Shown piece by piece: positions 10,501 through 18,605 of a stretch of 64,000 nucleotides of DNA. The notes under the pieces are model-generated. The model searched no databases, was not told where the DNA came from, and saw only the letters and a program-made list of their open reading frames with translations. Location of the stretch: assembly GCF_964340395.1 (NCBI RefSeq), contig NC_135569.1, forward strand, positions 6,889,040-6,953,039, written 5' to 3'. Numbering within the stretch: position 1 is the first letter of the stretch; the number at the start of each line of letters is the position of its first letter. Both the position numbers and the translations under genes were made by a program. This DNA is from Glandiceps talaboti (lineage: Eukaryota > Hemichordata > Enteropneusta > Spengelidae).

Positions 10501-11997
10501 ATTGGCTAGATCTGAATATTTTTCAGAACAATTTTTATTTCATTGTAAAAAATTATGTAATTATGTTATGCTGCGTGCTTAAAATATGATTAATCATCAC
10601 TAAGTAGATATGAAAAGGATTTGAAAAATATTATTTGTTTTAAAGACTGTGATGTTTATTTATTATCTTGTTTCCATGACTACAGGATGTAACTGCATAT
10701 ATGAATCCCTGCCCCTATGTTGTATCTCCTGAGACACCGGTAACTCATGTCTATAATTTATTCCGCACAATGGGTCTTCGACATCTGACGGTGGTAAACA
10801 GTGTTGGTGAGGTAAGACAGTTGTATGAGTTCTCAAACAGCCAACATTCTTTTGAGTAGTTTTCATTTTGACTTTTTACCTCTAAGAACTGAGAAATTGT
10901 CATCAAACAGGAACCATTGCACATTAACAATTATTGCATATGTACCGGATATTACTTGCACCAATGCCTAATGCATAGTAGTGGTATTAGCACTGCAGTG
11001 CAATACTGAAAACATTAATGCATACATGTATGCAAATGATATGCAAATGAGTACCTTGCACATGAATAAGCATGTTATTGCACAGTATGATTTTTGCAGA
11101 AATATGCTGTTTTTGGATAAACATATGTAATAATAACAGTACCACATGACACACACAAGTGTAAGTGCGGGTACGCTGAGGTATTTGCATGAGTGCTTGC
11201 AATATATATTTTCTGCTGCACTTTCACTCGCTATGCTTGTAAAAGTATGACCACAGACAACATCGCAAGCACTCGTGCAAATACCCAGAGTACACCACAC
11301 TCGCACGTTCGCATCTTGGGGTTCTGTCATGTTATTATTCAAAATGATTGTACATCTCAAATTTAGTATTAAACTCCTGTTGATAATTTGTACATACAGC
11401 AAATGTCAACTTCTTCAGTGCTACTCTGCCAGCTTTGTATGCGGACATGGAGATTATTCCTAAAAATTTCATCAAAATTGTCACTTTGTAATGTGAATGT
11501 CGAGGATAATTGAATTATAAGTTGGTTTGTCTCAAAAGTTATGGACAAAGAATTTTTGCCGATTAATTTTGGTGGGAAAGTAATGCAAATTTTAATATAA
11601 ATTCATAAATTAGTGTTATTTCTATAATTCAAGTCTATTAAATAAAGTTGATTTGTGCCAAATATTTATGAAAAAACAAGATTTTTGACAAATTATTTAG
11701 GTGGGAATTGACTTGCTGGTAGTATTAAAGAGGTTATTTAAACTTCATCCAAATTTCATGTATTATTGTAAACATTTGTCATATTATTTTTTTTAAACAT
11801 TTATGTCTCAGTCTGTGTTTGTCTGTCACTGTCCGTGTCTGTCTATCTGTCTCTTTCTCTTTCTCACTGTCTCATCCTCTCACCCTCTCACTCTCTCTGC
11901 ACTTTCTTTCCAGATATTGGGTATTGTAACAAGACATAATCTTACCAATGAGACTTTAAAGGAGAAATTGAGGTTCCATCGCCATGCCAACAGCTGA
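5..11997 (+). CDS. CLCN6: CLC-6-type chloride/proton antiporter, 3' 17 exons (5'-partial)
   Basis: The exons 5-131, 558-684, 1090-1136, 1538-1623, 2271-2384, 3308-3471, 4217-4307, 4756-4906, 5365-5518, 6374-6533, 7047-7153, 7899-8088, 8455-8609, 9262-9409, 9991-10098, 10686-10811 and 11914-11997 join in one open frame of 712 residues plus stop. All introns are GT-AG. Visible motifs are GSGIP (anion-binding loop, about residue 5), GKEGP with the gating glutamate (about 49), LEEGSSFWN with the proton glutamate (about 116), GLFVP (about 332) and two CBS domains (about 444-600, split by a linker, and 644-705). The family exchanges Cl- for H+ in late endosomal membranes. [18 protein letters not shown] and EDYPRYPDI match CLC-6 better than CLC-7. 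Human CLC-6 is 869 residues, so about 155 N-terminal residues are outside the window. Orthology is inferred from remembered family motifs; no alignment was run. Confidence 0.96.
558..684 (+). CDS. CLCN6: CLCN6-like coding exon 2 (GKEGP gating motif)
   Basis: The acceptor is TTAACAG and the donor GTAAGA. It encodes [13 protein letters not shown], whose glutamate is the external gate in CLC exchangers, then PQFES and NFPYF. The donor is followed directly by a long (TG)n tract. Confidence 0.95.
697..804. repeat. (TG)n microsatellite in intron
   Basis: Nearly pure TG with TCTG interruptions near its end, starting 12 bases after the donor of the preceding exon. Confidence 0.98.
1090..1136 (+). 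CDS. CLCN6: CLCN6-like coding exon 3
   Basis: A 47-base exon between TTTCAG and GTGGGT. It encodes [15 protein letters not shown], a helix segment strongly conserved in CLC-6. Here the second alanine of the family's SAGAAAG segment region is a glycine. A (CA)n tract follows within 20 bases. Confidence 0.95.
1155..1285. repeat. (CA)n / (GACA)n microsatellite in intron
   Basis: CA repeats grading into ACAGACAG-type repeats, 18 bases after the donor of the GVA exon. The short introns on both sides of that exon therefore carry complementary TG and CA tracts. Confidence 0.98.
1538..1623 (+). CDS. CLCN6: CLCN6-like coding exon 4 (proton glutamate)
   Basis: Lies between CCCACAG and GTAAGT. It encodes [16 protein letters not shown] and then SSFWNQ. 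The second glutamate of LEEG is the internal proton-transfer residue of CLC exchangers, so the product should be an antiporter rather than a channel. Confidence 0.96.
1831..1976. repeat. (ATCA)n tetranucleotide repeat, partly palindromic
   Basis: ATCA/GTCA units that invert to TGAT units in the middle (about 1,860-1,910), so the tract can fold on itself. Confidence 0.9.
2271..2384 (+). CDS. CLCN6: CLCN6-like coding exon 5
   Basis: Lies between TTCCTTTCAG and GTAAGT, 38 whole codons. It encodes [17 protein letters not shown] and a hydrophilic loop ending DFGVFK, in the same order as human CLC-6. Confidence 0.95.
2504..2648. mobile_element. hAT-like MITE, about 145 bp
   Basis: The ends are CAGTGTTTTTGCTAAG at 2,504 and the inverse complement CAGTGTTTTTGGTAAG ending at 2,648. 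CAGTG ends are typical of hAT transposons. The flanks share GGTAGT (2,498-2,503 and 2,649-2,654), consistent with a target duplication, although hAT duplications are usually 8 bp. The inside holds inverted 'GGGTTCCCA' motifs. No transposase is present. Confidence 0.7.
3040..3295 (+). mobile_element. Possible SINE in intron
   Basis: GAGTTCAAACCCAG at 3,093 resembles a tRNA B box. About 190 bases later an AATAAAG-type tail ends just before the next acceptor. The A box is not clear, so this may be another repeat type. Confidence 0.3.
3308..3471 (+). CDS. CLCN6: CLCN6-like coding exon 6
   Basis: Lies between TTTTTGCAG and GTAAGT. It encodes [11 protein letters not shown] followed by a hydrophobic helix with [12 protein letters not shown], the conserved GGLLGA(T)FN of the family, and ends in the basic stretch leading to the next helix. 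Confidence 0.95.
3507..3868. mobile_element. TIR element (MITE), about 360 bp, intronic
   Basis: The left end (3,507-3,543) is an A-run, then ATATATATCTGGTTCTGGTC. The right end (3,834-3,868) is its inverse complement, about 30 matching bases. The interior has a short open frame ending in a very basic stretch ([14 protein letters not shown]), which I do not recognise. It is non-autonomous, and the superfamily is not evident. Confidence 0.7.
4217..4307 (+). CDS. CLCN6: CLCN6-like coding exon 7
   Basis: Lies between TTTTCAG and GTGAGT. It encodes [20 protein letters not shown], a membrane helix, then TLGQC. It matches the family's VTT...FVASM..G.C pattern. Confidence 0.93.
4469..4518. repeat. 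(CA)n microsatellite
   Basis: A pure CA tract of about 25 units in the intron before the luminal-loop exon. Confidence 0.98.
4756..4906 (+). CDS. CLCN6: CLCN6-like coding exon 8 (luminal loop)
   Basis: Lies between CTACTACAG and GTGAGA. It encodes a hydrophilic loop with sequons NLS and NDT, then [10 protein letters not shown] and [11 protein letters not shown]-6 is known to be N-glycosylated in this loop; whether these two sites are used is inference. Confidence 0.94.
5119..5190. repeat. Intronic dispersed repeat, copy 1
   Basis: Shares the order 'AAATTGCC ... GAAGCATGAAGGAATGCA ... GTGCCCTCTCTT ... CAGAAC' with 6,650-6,730 and 6,838-6,912. No terminal repeats are seen. Confidence 0.7.
5365..5518 (+). 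CDS. CLCN6: CLCN6-like coding exon 9 (GLFVP motif)
   Basis: The acceptor is TTTGTAG and the donor GTAATT. It encodes the helix ending [17 protein letters not shown] and CGAAYGR. GLFVP is the third conserved anion-pathway motif of CLC proteins. Confidence 0.96.
5966..6255 (+). mobile_element. tRNA-derived SINE
   Basis: The A box TGGTGTAGTGG (5,974-5,984) and B box GGTTCGAATC (6,018-6,027) have normal tRNA spacing. The anticodon loop would read TTAGCAG (AGC), but the anticodon stem pairs poorly and the acceptor ends do not pair. This is a tRNA-like SINE head, not a tRNA gene. About 200 bases of non-tRNA body follow, including 'GACTCCTGGAGTAATGACTC'. Body end is approximate. Confidence 0.75.
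6374..6533 (+). CDS. CLCN6: CLCN6-like coding exon 10
   Basis: Lies between TTTTTCAG and GTATGT. It encodes [19 protein letters not shown], then [16 protein letters not shown], among the best conserved segments of CLC-6 and CLC-7, and ends at VTLM. Confidence 0.97.
6650..6730. repeat. Intronic dispersed repeat, copy 2
   Basis: Same motif order as 5,119-5,190, with 'ATGAAGGAATGCACA' and 'TGCCCTCTCTTGACAGAAC'. Confidence 0.7.
6838..6912. repeat. Intronic dispersed repeat, copy 3
   Basis: Third copy in the same intron as copy 2, about 185 bases further on, with 'GCATGAAGGAATGCACACAG' and 'GTGCCCTCTGTTGA'. Confidence 0.7.
7047..7153 (+). CDS. CLCN6: CLCN6-like coding exon 11
   Basis: Lies between AATAACAG and GTAAGT. 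It encodes [19 protein letters not shown], then GVPLLGWE: the end of the transmembrane domain and the linker into the first CBS domain. Confidence 0.97.
7899..8088 (+). CDS. CLCN6: CLCN6-like coding exon 12 (CBS1, first half)
   Basis: Lies between TTCTCTGTAG and GTAAGT. It encodes [20 protein letters not shown], then VSILRTT and AYPVVTE, the first strands and helix of CBS1. The last 60 bases encode a serine-rich linker ([15 protein letters not shown]). That stretch and the donor are repeated three more times in the following intron. Confidence 0.95.
8022..8395 (+). repeat. Tandem duplication of exon 12 end plus splice donor (4 units)
   Basis: A unit of about 80-101 bp is present four times. 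It holds the last 60 or so coding bases of exon 12, the donor GTAAGTCATTGG and the first intron bases. Donor GTs lie at 8,089, 8,190, 8,270 and 8,350, all keeping GTAAGT. Unit 2 still encodes [17 protein letters not shown]. It carries 8 extra bases, so use of its donor would shift the frame. Confidence 0.92.
8455..8609 (+). CDS. CLCN6: CLCN6-like coding exon 13 (cytosolic linker)
   Basis: The acceptor is TTTTATAG and the donor GTAGGT. It encodes a basic and serine-rich linker ([21 protein letters not shown]) with an acidic end, [12 protein letters not shown]. This insert inside CBS1 is typical of CLC-6 and is its least conserved part. The 3' end with its donor is also repeated downstream. Confidence 0.9.
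8592..8850 (+). repeat. Tandem duplication of exon 13 end plus splice donor (4 units)
   Basis: Units of about 70-85 bp repeat 'GATAGCAAATTGTTCCTAGAGGG...TATTGGGGTAG'. The first unit is the true exon end and donor. The third (about 8,732-8,750) again has CTACTAGAGGGGTAGGTATT with an intact donor, while units 2 and 4 have GTTGT in place of the donor. The array runs straight into a retroelement remnant. Confidence 0.88.
8854..9040 (+). pseudogene. Penelope-like retroelement C-terminal remnant
   Basis: The open frame reads [18 protein letters not shown], then [19 protein letters not shown]. The pattern (A)EH...H...KVL.RE.....R.I.E.I is familiar from the GIY-YIG-bearing C-terminus of Penelope-like polyproteins. 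No reverse transcriptase lies in the 240 bases upstream, so the fragment is 5'-truncated, as usual for such copies. It lies inside the intron in sense orientation. Family assignment is from memory of the motif. Confidence 0.55.
9262..9409 (+). CDS. CLCN6: CLCN6-like coding exon 14 (CBS1, second half)
   Basis: Lies between TGACTTTTAG and GTATGT. It encodes [20 protein letters not shown], then [14 protein letters not shown] and GVCYPE, closing CBS1 as in human CLC-6. Confidence 0.95.
9991..10098 (+). CDS. CLCN6: CLCN6-like coding exon 15
   Basis: Lies between TTACTTTCAG and GTATGT, 36 whole codons. It encodes [20 protein letters not shown], a CLC-6 signature between the two CBS domains. Confidence 0.97.
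10686..10811 (+). CDS. CLCN6: CLCN6-like coding exon 16 (CBS2)
   Basis: Lies between GACTACAG and GTAAGA. It encodes [19 protein letters not shown], then [17 protein letters not shown], the main part of CBS2. Confidence 0.97.
11150..11320. mobile_element. Foldback element in last intron
   Basis: The stretch 11,157-11,205 (with GGTATTTGCATGAGTGCTTG) is the inverse complement of 11,265-11,312 (GGTATTTGCACGAGTGCTTG), arms of about 48 bases around a loop of about 60. It is probably a short non-autonomous DNA element. Confidence 0.7.
11914..11997 (+). CDS. CLCN6: CLCN6-like terminal coding exon 17
   Basis: The acceptor TTTCTTTCCAG follows a long pyrimidine tract. It encodes [20 protein letters not shown] and ends at a TGA at 11,995. 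The end matches the family (IITRHNLT, then a short basic tail). Confidence 0.96.
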   Translation: MLGIVTRHNLTNETLKEKLRFHRHANS

Positions 11998-12990
11998 ATA
12001 TAACAGAGAAGTAATCAGTCATTTTTCCATGTCATGCCATTCACACAAGTTACAGTTTGTAGTATTTGTTCTTAAGTGGTGCAAGACTACTCAGAACACA
12101 CTTCACACTTTATCAGATGTCTTCAAGACCCTATGGTAATGGAGCAGTTTAATAAGCAGATTTCAGTTACCTTGCAAAGATTTTGTGGACTGACTGAGGT
12201 GATCGCATTGACGAGTTGGTTCATGGAATATAAGATGAGCGTAAAAACTGGGATGTTGGGGCATTCTGTAGTTATATCTTACAGAACAGTCACATACCCA
12301 GGAAAACAGTATTACACAATGGCAGAACTTTTTTTCCAATATTTTTCTTTGTTGAGCTGAGGAAAGTATGGATGACAGAACAAACCTTCCCACTAACCGT
12401 TAAAGAGCCACTGTCGTACATGTCACTGTAGATATAACTGTGCTAGAGTTTATTACAGAAAGCTACAATACCTGTTTGCACATTCTCTCCTTTCGATGAC
12501 TCGAGATTGAGCACATACATGTATGATATACTTATACTTGTACATTGAATGTCTGTGCAATTTTTAATTAAGTTCAAAGTTCATCCATCTGTACACATTA
12601 TGAAGAATGTATTCAGTGATTCTATTCATTATCATCATGGTTCTTTCAGTCCACGGCCAAAGCATTCTTTTTATGTTTTGAGTGTTGTAAATACTGTAGT
12701 CATGTCATTTTGGTACTGGATATATTTTAGCCGAATATGTGTAACAGTTTTTTTCTGCGGATACAGGAGTCCCGCTAGCATAGCTTTAATATGAGCTGTC
12801 ATATTTCTATATACAGTTTTTGTGAAAAGTGTCAACAATAGTTGCACTGAATATAGCAGGGTGACTGGATAAGTTATTTATAAGTAGTGTTGCACTGTCC
12901 ACCAAATAAAAGTGTGCCTGACATGTCATAAATTGCTATTCTGCTAAATTGTCCATGCATAAAAAATAAATATGTTTACAGTGGCGTGTC
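11998..12990 (+). other. CLCN6-like 3' UTR with two polyadenylation signals
   Basis: There is no coding signal after the TGA. AATAAA occurs at 12,905-12,910 and 12,965-12,970. The second is followed within about 15 bases by a GT/T-rich stretch (12,981-13,012) of the kind that binds CstF, so the transcript probably ends near 12,985. Use of the first signal would shorten it by about 60 bases. Confidence 0.75.
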
Positions 12991-14208
12991 TTGTTTTGTT
13001 TTGTTTGAATGTCTTTTTTTACCTGAAATTTTGAAAGTCAGATATTTTTTGACGTAATGTATAAATTTGTGTTTTGTGGTGATGTTACTTTACTAATAAG
13101 TGCAATTTAGGTTGTAACCTTTTCTTTATAATCAGTGTTGTTTGTGCTGATACACATCATGTTTCCTAATATCAATGTAACCGCAAGATTTGAACCATGG
13201 TAGTGCCCAAGTCAACTAGCTGTATAATTAGTCACCAATGGGTGGAGCCCAGAGGGGCTACTACAATTGGGTCCTGACCGTCTGTGCATGCGTGTGTACT
13301 ACTGTTATTGCCTGTATCTGAGGCATGCATTGGCTGATTTCAACCAAACCTGGCATATATGTCAGATGCTTTAGTTTTAGCATATGCAGATCACTTTGTT
13401 TTGGAAACTTCGCAGTGGTCGAATGGTGGCACACTGTCATAAATAATTTACATATTGCCCACTTACTCTTGAAGCTTGATAGCTAGACACCTCATTTGAG
13501 TGTCTACACCCATGTTATCTGTGATAAGCTGATAAGATAAGTATTATTGATCCAATTTATTTGTGTACATTCCCTGTTTGTAACAAGTTCCAATTTTTAA
13601 CGCTTGCCTGTCACTGGTTGTACTGCAGTGTGTCTCCAGTCTATCCTGTTCTGTGGATGTAACTACATGTTACCCACAAACTTAAAACTCTGATACATTT
13701 CAACAATCAGTAAAATCATATCATGGATACAATCTACTTATGATTAATATATTTAATGTTCAAGAAAAATTAGTTAAATTTATATATATATATATTTAAG
13801 TTCAAAACAGATTTAAAGTTAAGAGTGAAATATTAATGTATGTGCTAATATTGTTGACAATATGAAGGTTTATATGTGTTACTGTTAAGTGTTGTATTTT
13901 GTGGTTGTTAATTTCAGTGTTTTGTGTTTACAATTTACAGTCCAGTCCAATAACATTATGTATTTGCTGTAAGACTTTTAACTTTTTTCTAAAGTAAAAT
14001 ATGATTGTTTATGCATACTATATCTTTGTTAAGTGTTTATATGGTATTTTGAGTGTAGAAATATCTAGTATTGCATGTAAGAATTTGTTTGTGTTTTTTT
14101 TTTATACCTGAGAGATAATTTGTATAATGGTGTATGCAAATGAGATACTGCCATACTGTAAGAAAATGATATAGGAGGCTGTAGTATATGTAATGCTGTA
14201 AGATCTTG
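12991..14208. other. Intergenic, no gene seen
   Basis: AT-rich and closed in all frames beyond short runs. At 13,240-13,460 the text 'GGGCTACTACAATTGGGTCC ... TCAACCAAACCTGGCATATA' reads like a copy of a dispersed repeat, but I see no second copy here to prove it. Confidence 0.6.
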
Positions 14209-14724
14209 TATGTAATACAAAAACTGAGGCTAGTTGATATGCATTTATGTTAGTAACATTAACGAACACGGTACTGAGTTTGTATGTATGTAGGACGAAA
14301 ACAGAGGCTAGTTATCAGTTATCACTGTAATGATAGTTTTTATGTTGTACAAAAACAGAGGCCAGTTGATATGCATTTTAATGTCAGTAACATTAATGAG
14401 CATTGTACTGATAGGTTGTATGTAGTACAAAAACAGAGGCTAGTTGATATGCATTTTAATGTCAGTAAGATTAATGAGTACTGTACTGAGTTTGTATGTA
14501 GGACAAAAACAGAGACTAGTTGATATGCATTTTAATGTCAGTAACATTAATGAGTACTGTACTGAGTTTGTATGTAAGACAAAAACAGAGGCCAGTTGAT
14601 ATGCATTTATGTCAGTAACATTAATGAACAGTGTACAAATATTGTGTATGTAGTACAAGAAACAGAGGGTAGTTGATATTCATTTTATGTTAGAAAAGGT
14701 AATGAACACTGTTCTGATATGCAA
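14209..14724. repeat. 76-bp minisatellite, 7 units
   Basis: The unit is 'GTACAAAAACAGAGGCTAGT ... TGATATGCATTTTAATGTCA ... GTAACATTAATGAGTACTGT', repeated about seven times. The second and last units are diverged. The internal open frames are by-products of the repeat. Confidence 0.95.
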
Positions 14725-15526
14725 GGAATTAGGTTCATTTAAAGTGTACTTGTGCATCCTGCTTGAAAACATTCTGCCAAATTTTTTGCCCAAAGTTGAA
14801 TATTTCTAATGATAACTGTATACAAAACAGCATTAATCAAAGTATTATAACTTCTATTGAATGTTAAGTAGAATGCAGACCATGTCATGTGTTGTTTCCC
14901 TGTAACAGTCATTATGCTATTGTACATAAAAGCTTCAGAGATGCTCACACATCGCTTTATCCCAAATAGGACCTTAAAGGCATTATGAGGTGCACATTGT
15001 TCCTAATTTAAATAGCTTCCTGTAATAAGGACAGCTGACTACATTTCAGCAATCCTAACTGCCATTTTTATTTATAAATTTCCATCGTTCTTCCAAGACT
15101 ACTGAGAGTCATAACAGCCACTAATATTTCCCTGGCATCTCTACAAAGAACCTGATTAGTTGGATATATAATTAGATATATTCAAATCATATTTAAAATG
15201 CAATCAGGTCACATGATAAATTCATAATTAGGTGGCATCATGAAAGATTTTATGGGAAACAGATTCTATTTTAGTCCAATTTATGTTAAATTTTTGCACA
15301 TGCTATGTGTGTTGGTATTTGGCTTTGATACTTACCCCTCAAAACGCTGTAAGTGGGCTTGGAAGGATGAGCAAAATTTTAAGAAAATCAAAATGGCCGT
15401 TAGGGTAACAGAAATAGTGGTAGCATCAACCATCCTTCAAGACCGCAGGTAGGCTATCATTTAAAGAAGTTATTGTATAATGTTACAAAGATGAGCTTTG
15501 AGAATCAAGAAATAATATGGTTTAGA
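14725..15526. other. Intergenic, no gene seen
   Basis: No splice-bounded open frame or terminal repeats. A 70-codon open frame at 15,240-15,452 has no recognisable feature and AT-rich composition like its surroundings. Confidence 0.5.
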
Positions 15527-15957
15527 GGTGAGATCAATAGTTCAATGTAGGATAAAAAATTAAATTCTTTTACTTTTGGGGTGGGTTGGGGGGTTCAGCC
15601 ATTTTAGTTCTCATCCTACAAAAATGGTGTTACTTTTAATTGGTCTGTTTTGTACCCCTAAATACAAATAATTCTAAAAGATGTCATCGATTTGAAAAAT
15701 TTTCATTGTAGTAAATGCATGGCACTATTAAAATACACTAAAGTGTCAATAAAGGAGATATTTTTACTCACTACCTACTGGCTATGTAGTCATAGCACTA
15801 CATACTATACTACTACATACTGATTTGAAATTGATTGTGCTGTCTGAAACAATTGTCAGTTTTGGCCAATTTAGTAGAAGGGGGTGGGGGTGGAGTGTCT
15901 GAGGCCTAATTAAAAAATATAGTTTCTTATCCAAAATTGAACTAATTGATCTTGCCC
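15527..15957 (+). mobile_element. TIR element family B, copy 1 (about 430 bp)
   Basis: The left end GAGATCAATAGTTCAATGTA, then GGATAAAAAA, is mirrored by the right end TTCTTATCCAAAATTGAACT, then AATTGATCTTGCCC. The interior has 'CAGCCATTTTAGTTCTCATC' and 'TGTTTTGTACCCCTA', which recur inverted in copy 2 at 20,874. Non-coding. Confidence 0.8.
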
Positions 15958-16362
15958 TTGTATATAATGTGCTAATTTGTAAGTTTCTGTATAAGTGTAT
16001 ACATGGAACTATTTCAGCATGGTGAAAAATACCAATGTTAGTGTTGTCTGTGTGTCAACACGTTCAAGTGCCCTAAGTGACAAGGGTTTCCAAACTGCTG
16101 TTTTTGCCCTGAAATTGATGGTTTCTGTGAAGCCGTTTTGCCAATTTGTATAAAAAGTATTGTTTTGTGTATTCTTTAAAACCTGTGTCTGTAAAAGTGA
16201 ATTGAATTTTATTATTGATATTAAAGCTATGATGTGAACAAAACATGTCCACTGATTTCTTTGTCATGGATTTACCTAATAGTATATTGTTAACAATGCT
16301 AGTACCATTATAGTCATTATTGCCATCACCACCACAGCCAAGATCACTATAATCTGTCAGCC

Positions 16363-16450
<88 letters not shown>

Positions 16451-16469
16451 CACCCATCAACTTAGCTAT

Positions 16470-16504
<35 letters not shown>

Positions 16505-17160
16505 GAGCAGATATCATCGTTTTGTGCCACATGTCATCAAAACGTGCAGACATAAAACGTTCGACTCTTGTCAGTGAGACATTTTTGACAAGAAAACAGT
16601 AATTTTCTCGTAACTAAGTACAGGAGCATATTTTGGAGTAATTATCCCCCCCTCCCTAGTTTGCCATTAAATTTCACTAAGAATTAATTCAAGATATACT
16701 ATAGTTTATAGCCCAACTTGAGTTCATTAAGCAGCTTACACCACGTTCACACCAATCACATTTACAAACTTGTTATTAAAGAAAAAAATTGGACCAATAT
16801 AGTTAAATGCAGCTGAATAACACCATCACACCATTAAAAAATGAATCCTCGCCCTATGCTGAAAGTGTTGGAAAGATTATGATTTTGAATGGACTGAACC
16901 AAACACACCTGTGTGTGGTCACAAATTGACCAATCGGGTTTGAGGATGTGTTCATGAATTAGCAAGTCATTGTGTGCAAACAGTGCAACAGGTCAGTGAT
17001 TGGCCAATTTATTTCAACCATCTGGCATTTGGAACACATGTTTCTATCAGTTTTGTCATTCCGCACTATACGTTGTGCAGCGTTTGTAGATAGTAATCTA
17101 GTTTGACTTCCCATGATTTCGGGAATAGACTGGTGAGTAAAATGTAATCCTTTGCGTGAA
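15958..17160. other. Intergenic, no gene seen
   Basis: Contains the (CTGT)n and (AC)n tracts at 16,361-16,502. Otherwise AT-rich, with no exon-like open frame. Confidence 0.5.
16361..16502. repeat. (CTGT)n and (AC)n microsatellites
   Basis: About 22 CTGT units, a 20-base spacer, then about 15 AC units. The long open frames here are translations of the repeat. Confidence 0.98.
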
Positions 17161-17169
17161 TAGATGATT

Positions 17170-17342
17170 TGCGGGTTTCAGGATCACGTGACACAAAGTA
17201 TGGTGACGTCACTCAAACTCGGAGAAAGTCAGCCATTTTGTTTGCGTAATCCTACTGTTAACAAAGGGTTGTCATCTGCTGTACTTGTCGACATTATCCA
17301 AGTAATCCAACCCGTGCAAAATAGTATTTATTGATAATCGAC
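17170..17342 (+). promoter_or_regulatory. Promoter-like stretch before THAP frame
   Basis: An E-box in TCACGTGA (17,184), a full CRE TGACGTCA (17,204) and a GCCATTTTG (17,232, like an inverted YY1 site) lie within 60 bases, about 100-160 bases before the THAP start codon. It is more GC- and CpG-rich than the flanks. There is no TATA box. Function is inferred. Confidence 0.4.
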
Positions 17343-17653
17343 ATGGTGAAGCATTGTTGCTATGGGACGTGTAGGAATGACAGCAGATACGGTGAGAGAA
17401 ATGATATGAAAGGTGTTTTTTTATTCCATTTCCGAAGCCATATGGGAAAACTTGGCGAAAGCAAGACTGGGCAAAGGCTTGGTGGCGCGTGTCCTCAAAA
17501 TGTTTACGACGGTCACCCTCTAAATTTACTGCTCTTTTCCCGGCCACAAGACTCTACTTACACTGCCACTCCTCGCTAATATGTCTCTCTGTTGTAACTT
17601 TGAATAAAACTGTCCAGTTAAAAATTGTAACTTTTTGCAGTGCAAGGAAGTAA
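17343..17653 (+). pseudogene. THAP-domain first exon with 1-base frameshift
   Basis: The start at 17,343 reads MVKHCCYGTCRNDSRYGE, then NDMKGV, the N-terminal half of a THAP zinc finger (first two zinc-binding cysteines C-x3-4-C). At the seven-T run at 17,416-17,422 the frame breaks. One frame over continues FIPFPKPYGKTWRKQDWAKA, matching the THAP 'F..FPK......W' core, and stays open to 17,653. The rest of the domain (C-x2-H) is not seen; THAP genes often have an intron there. One missing T explains the break, so this is either a decayed gene or a sequence error in a homopolymer. THAP domains occur in P-element-derived transposases and host transcription factors. Confidence 0.65.
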
Positions 17654-17654
17654 A

Positions 17655-17752
17655 AATCGCTAGTGCATATATTTCGCATTCCGGTCAAAACCCCTTGGAT
17701 ACCATCACCAGATGGTCGTTTATCGCTAATATATTATACCAGTATATTGAAA
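17655..17752. mobile_element. Half copy of foldback family C
   Basis: 'TCGCTAGTGCATATATTTCG ... GGTCAAAACC ... GATGGTCGTTTATCGC ... TATACCAGTATATTG' matches the right half of the element at 19,045-19,213 in the same orientation. Confidence 0.65.
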
Positions 17753-18445
17753 AAAAATCAGAAACAAGATAAGAACTAACGTTTTATTGTTTAATTTGCA
17801 CCCCCTCCCGAATAATTTATGTAACAATAAGTTCTGATTCAAGACAGCCAGCTGATCTGCACGCCGATCAACTCTGTCATCTGAACTTCGCTGTGTGTCG
17901 TCATCATGCAGTGACTGAATTTATTTTATCTGTTACTCGTTTGTAGGGATAATCTGTACGTTGATCGACCCACTAAAAGTACAGTTATGAATAAACCGCC
18001 AGTTTGACACAAGGAATTACTTGAAATGGTTTGTACACGGCATGCTTCTCGACTCAGCGGAGTGAGAAGATAGACATGCTGGCTGCTGCAGGTTGATTAC
18101 AATGTGTGTTATGAGTTAGCACTAGCAGTAGACTTTCAGGTTTGGGGATTTCCCACTCGGATTGATGACTGATATTTTAGGACAGGATCCCAGGCAAATA
18201 GCTATTTTGATTAATGGTAAGTCTGTCAGTGTAATATTTACACTTTCTTCATTTTTATGACACGTGCCTGTTTCCCATAGGCACTTGTTTCCCGAGATAT
18301 ATATCAGAATGTTTCTATCAATCAGAATACAATAAAATGTCGATAATATTCACGTGTTTTAGCCAATTATATATGAAAGGGGTAAAATGACACTTGTTTC
18401 TGTGATCGCATAATTCGCGCGCAAGTCCACTCACCGCGAGATAGT
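17753..18445. other. Intergenic, no gene seen
   Basis: Mixed composition with no supported exon, terminal repeat or RNA gene. Confidence 0.45.
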
Positions 18446-18605
18446 CTCGGATCACGATTTTTTGCGAACTGAGACGATTCTCAGATGGCGATATATTTGC
18501 CTCTGAGACTGGCAAACTGAGACTGGTCTCAGATGGCAATTTTTTGTCTTCTGAGACTGGTTGCAGATGACTAGTTTTTGCAAACTGAGACTCTCAGTTC
18601 ACAGT
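18446..18605. repeat. Imperfect GAGACTG repeat cluster
   Basis: Repeats of 'GCAAACTGAGACTGGTCTCA' and 'CTCAGATGGC' about 50-60 bases apart, with a perfect palindrome GAGACTGGTCTC's core GAGACC/GGTCTC. No coding signal. Confidence 0.7.

Noticed and set aside
17272-17547. 91-codon - strand frame at the THAP locus
   Set aside because: Shadow of the + strand THAP frames, which have recognisable zinc-finger and FPKP motifs.
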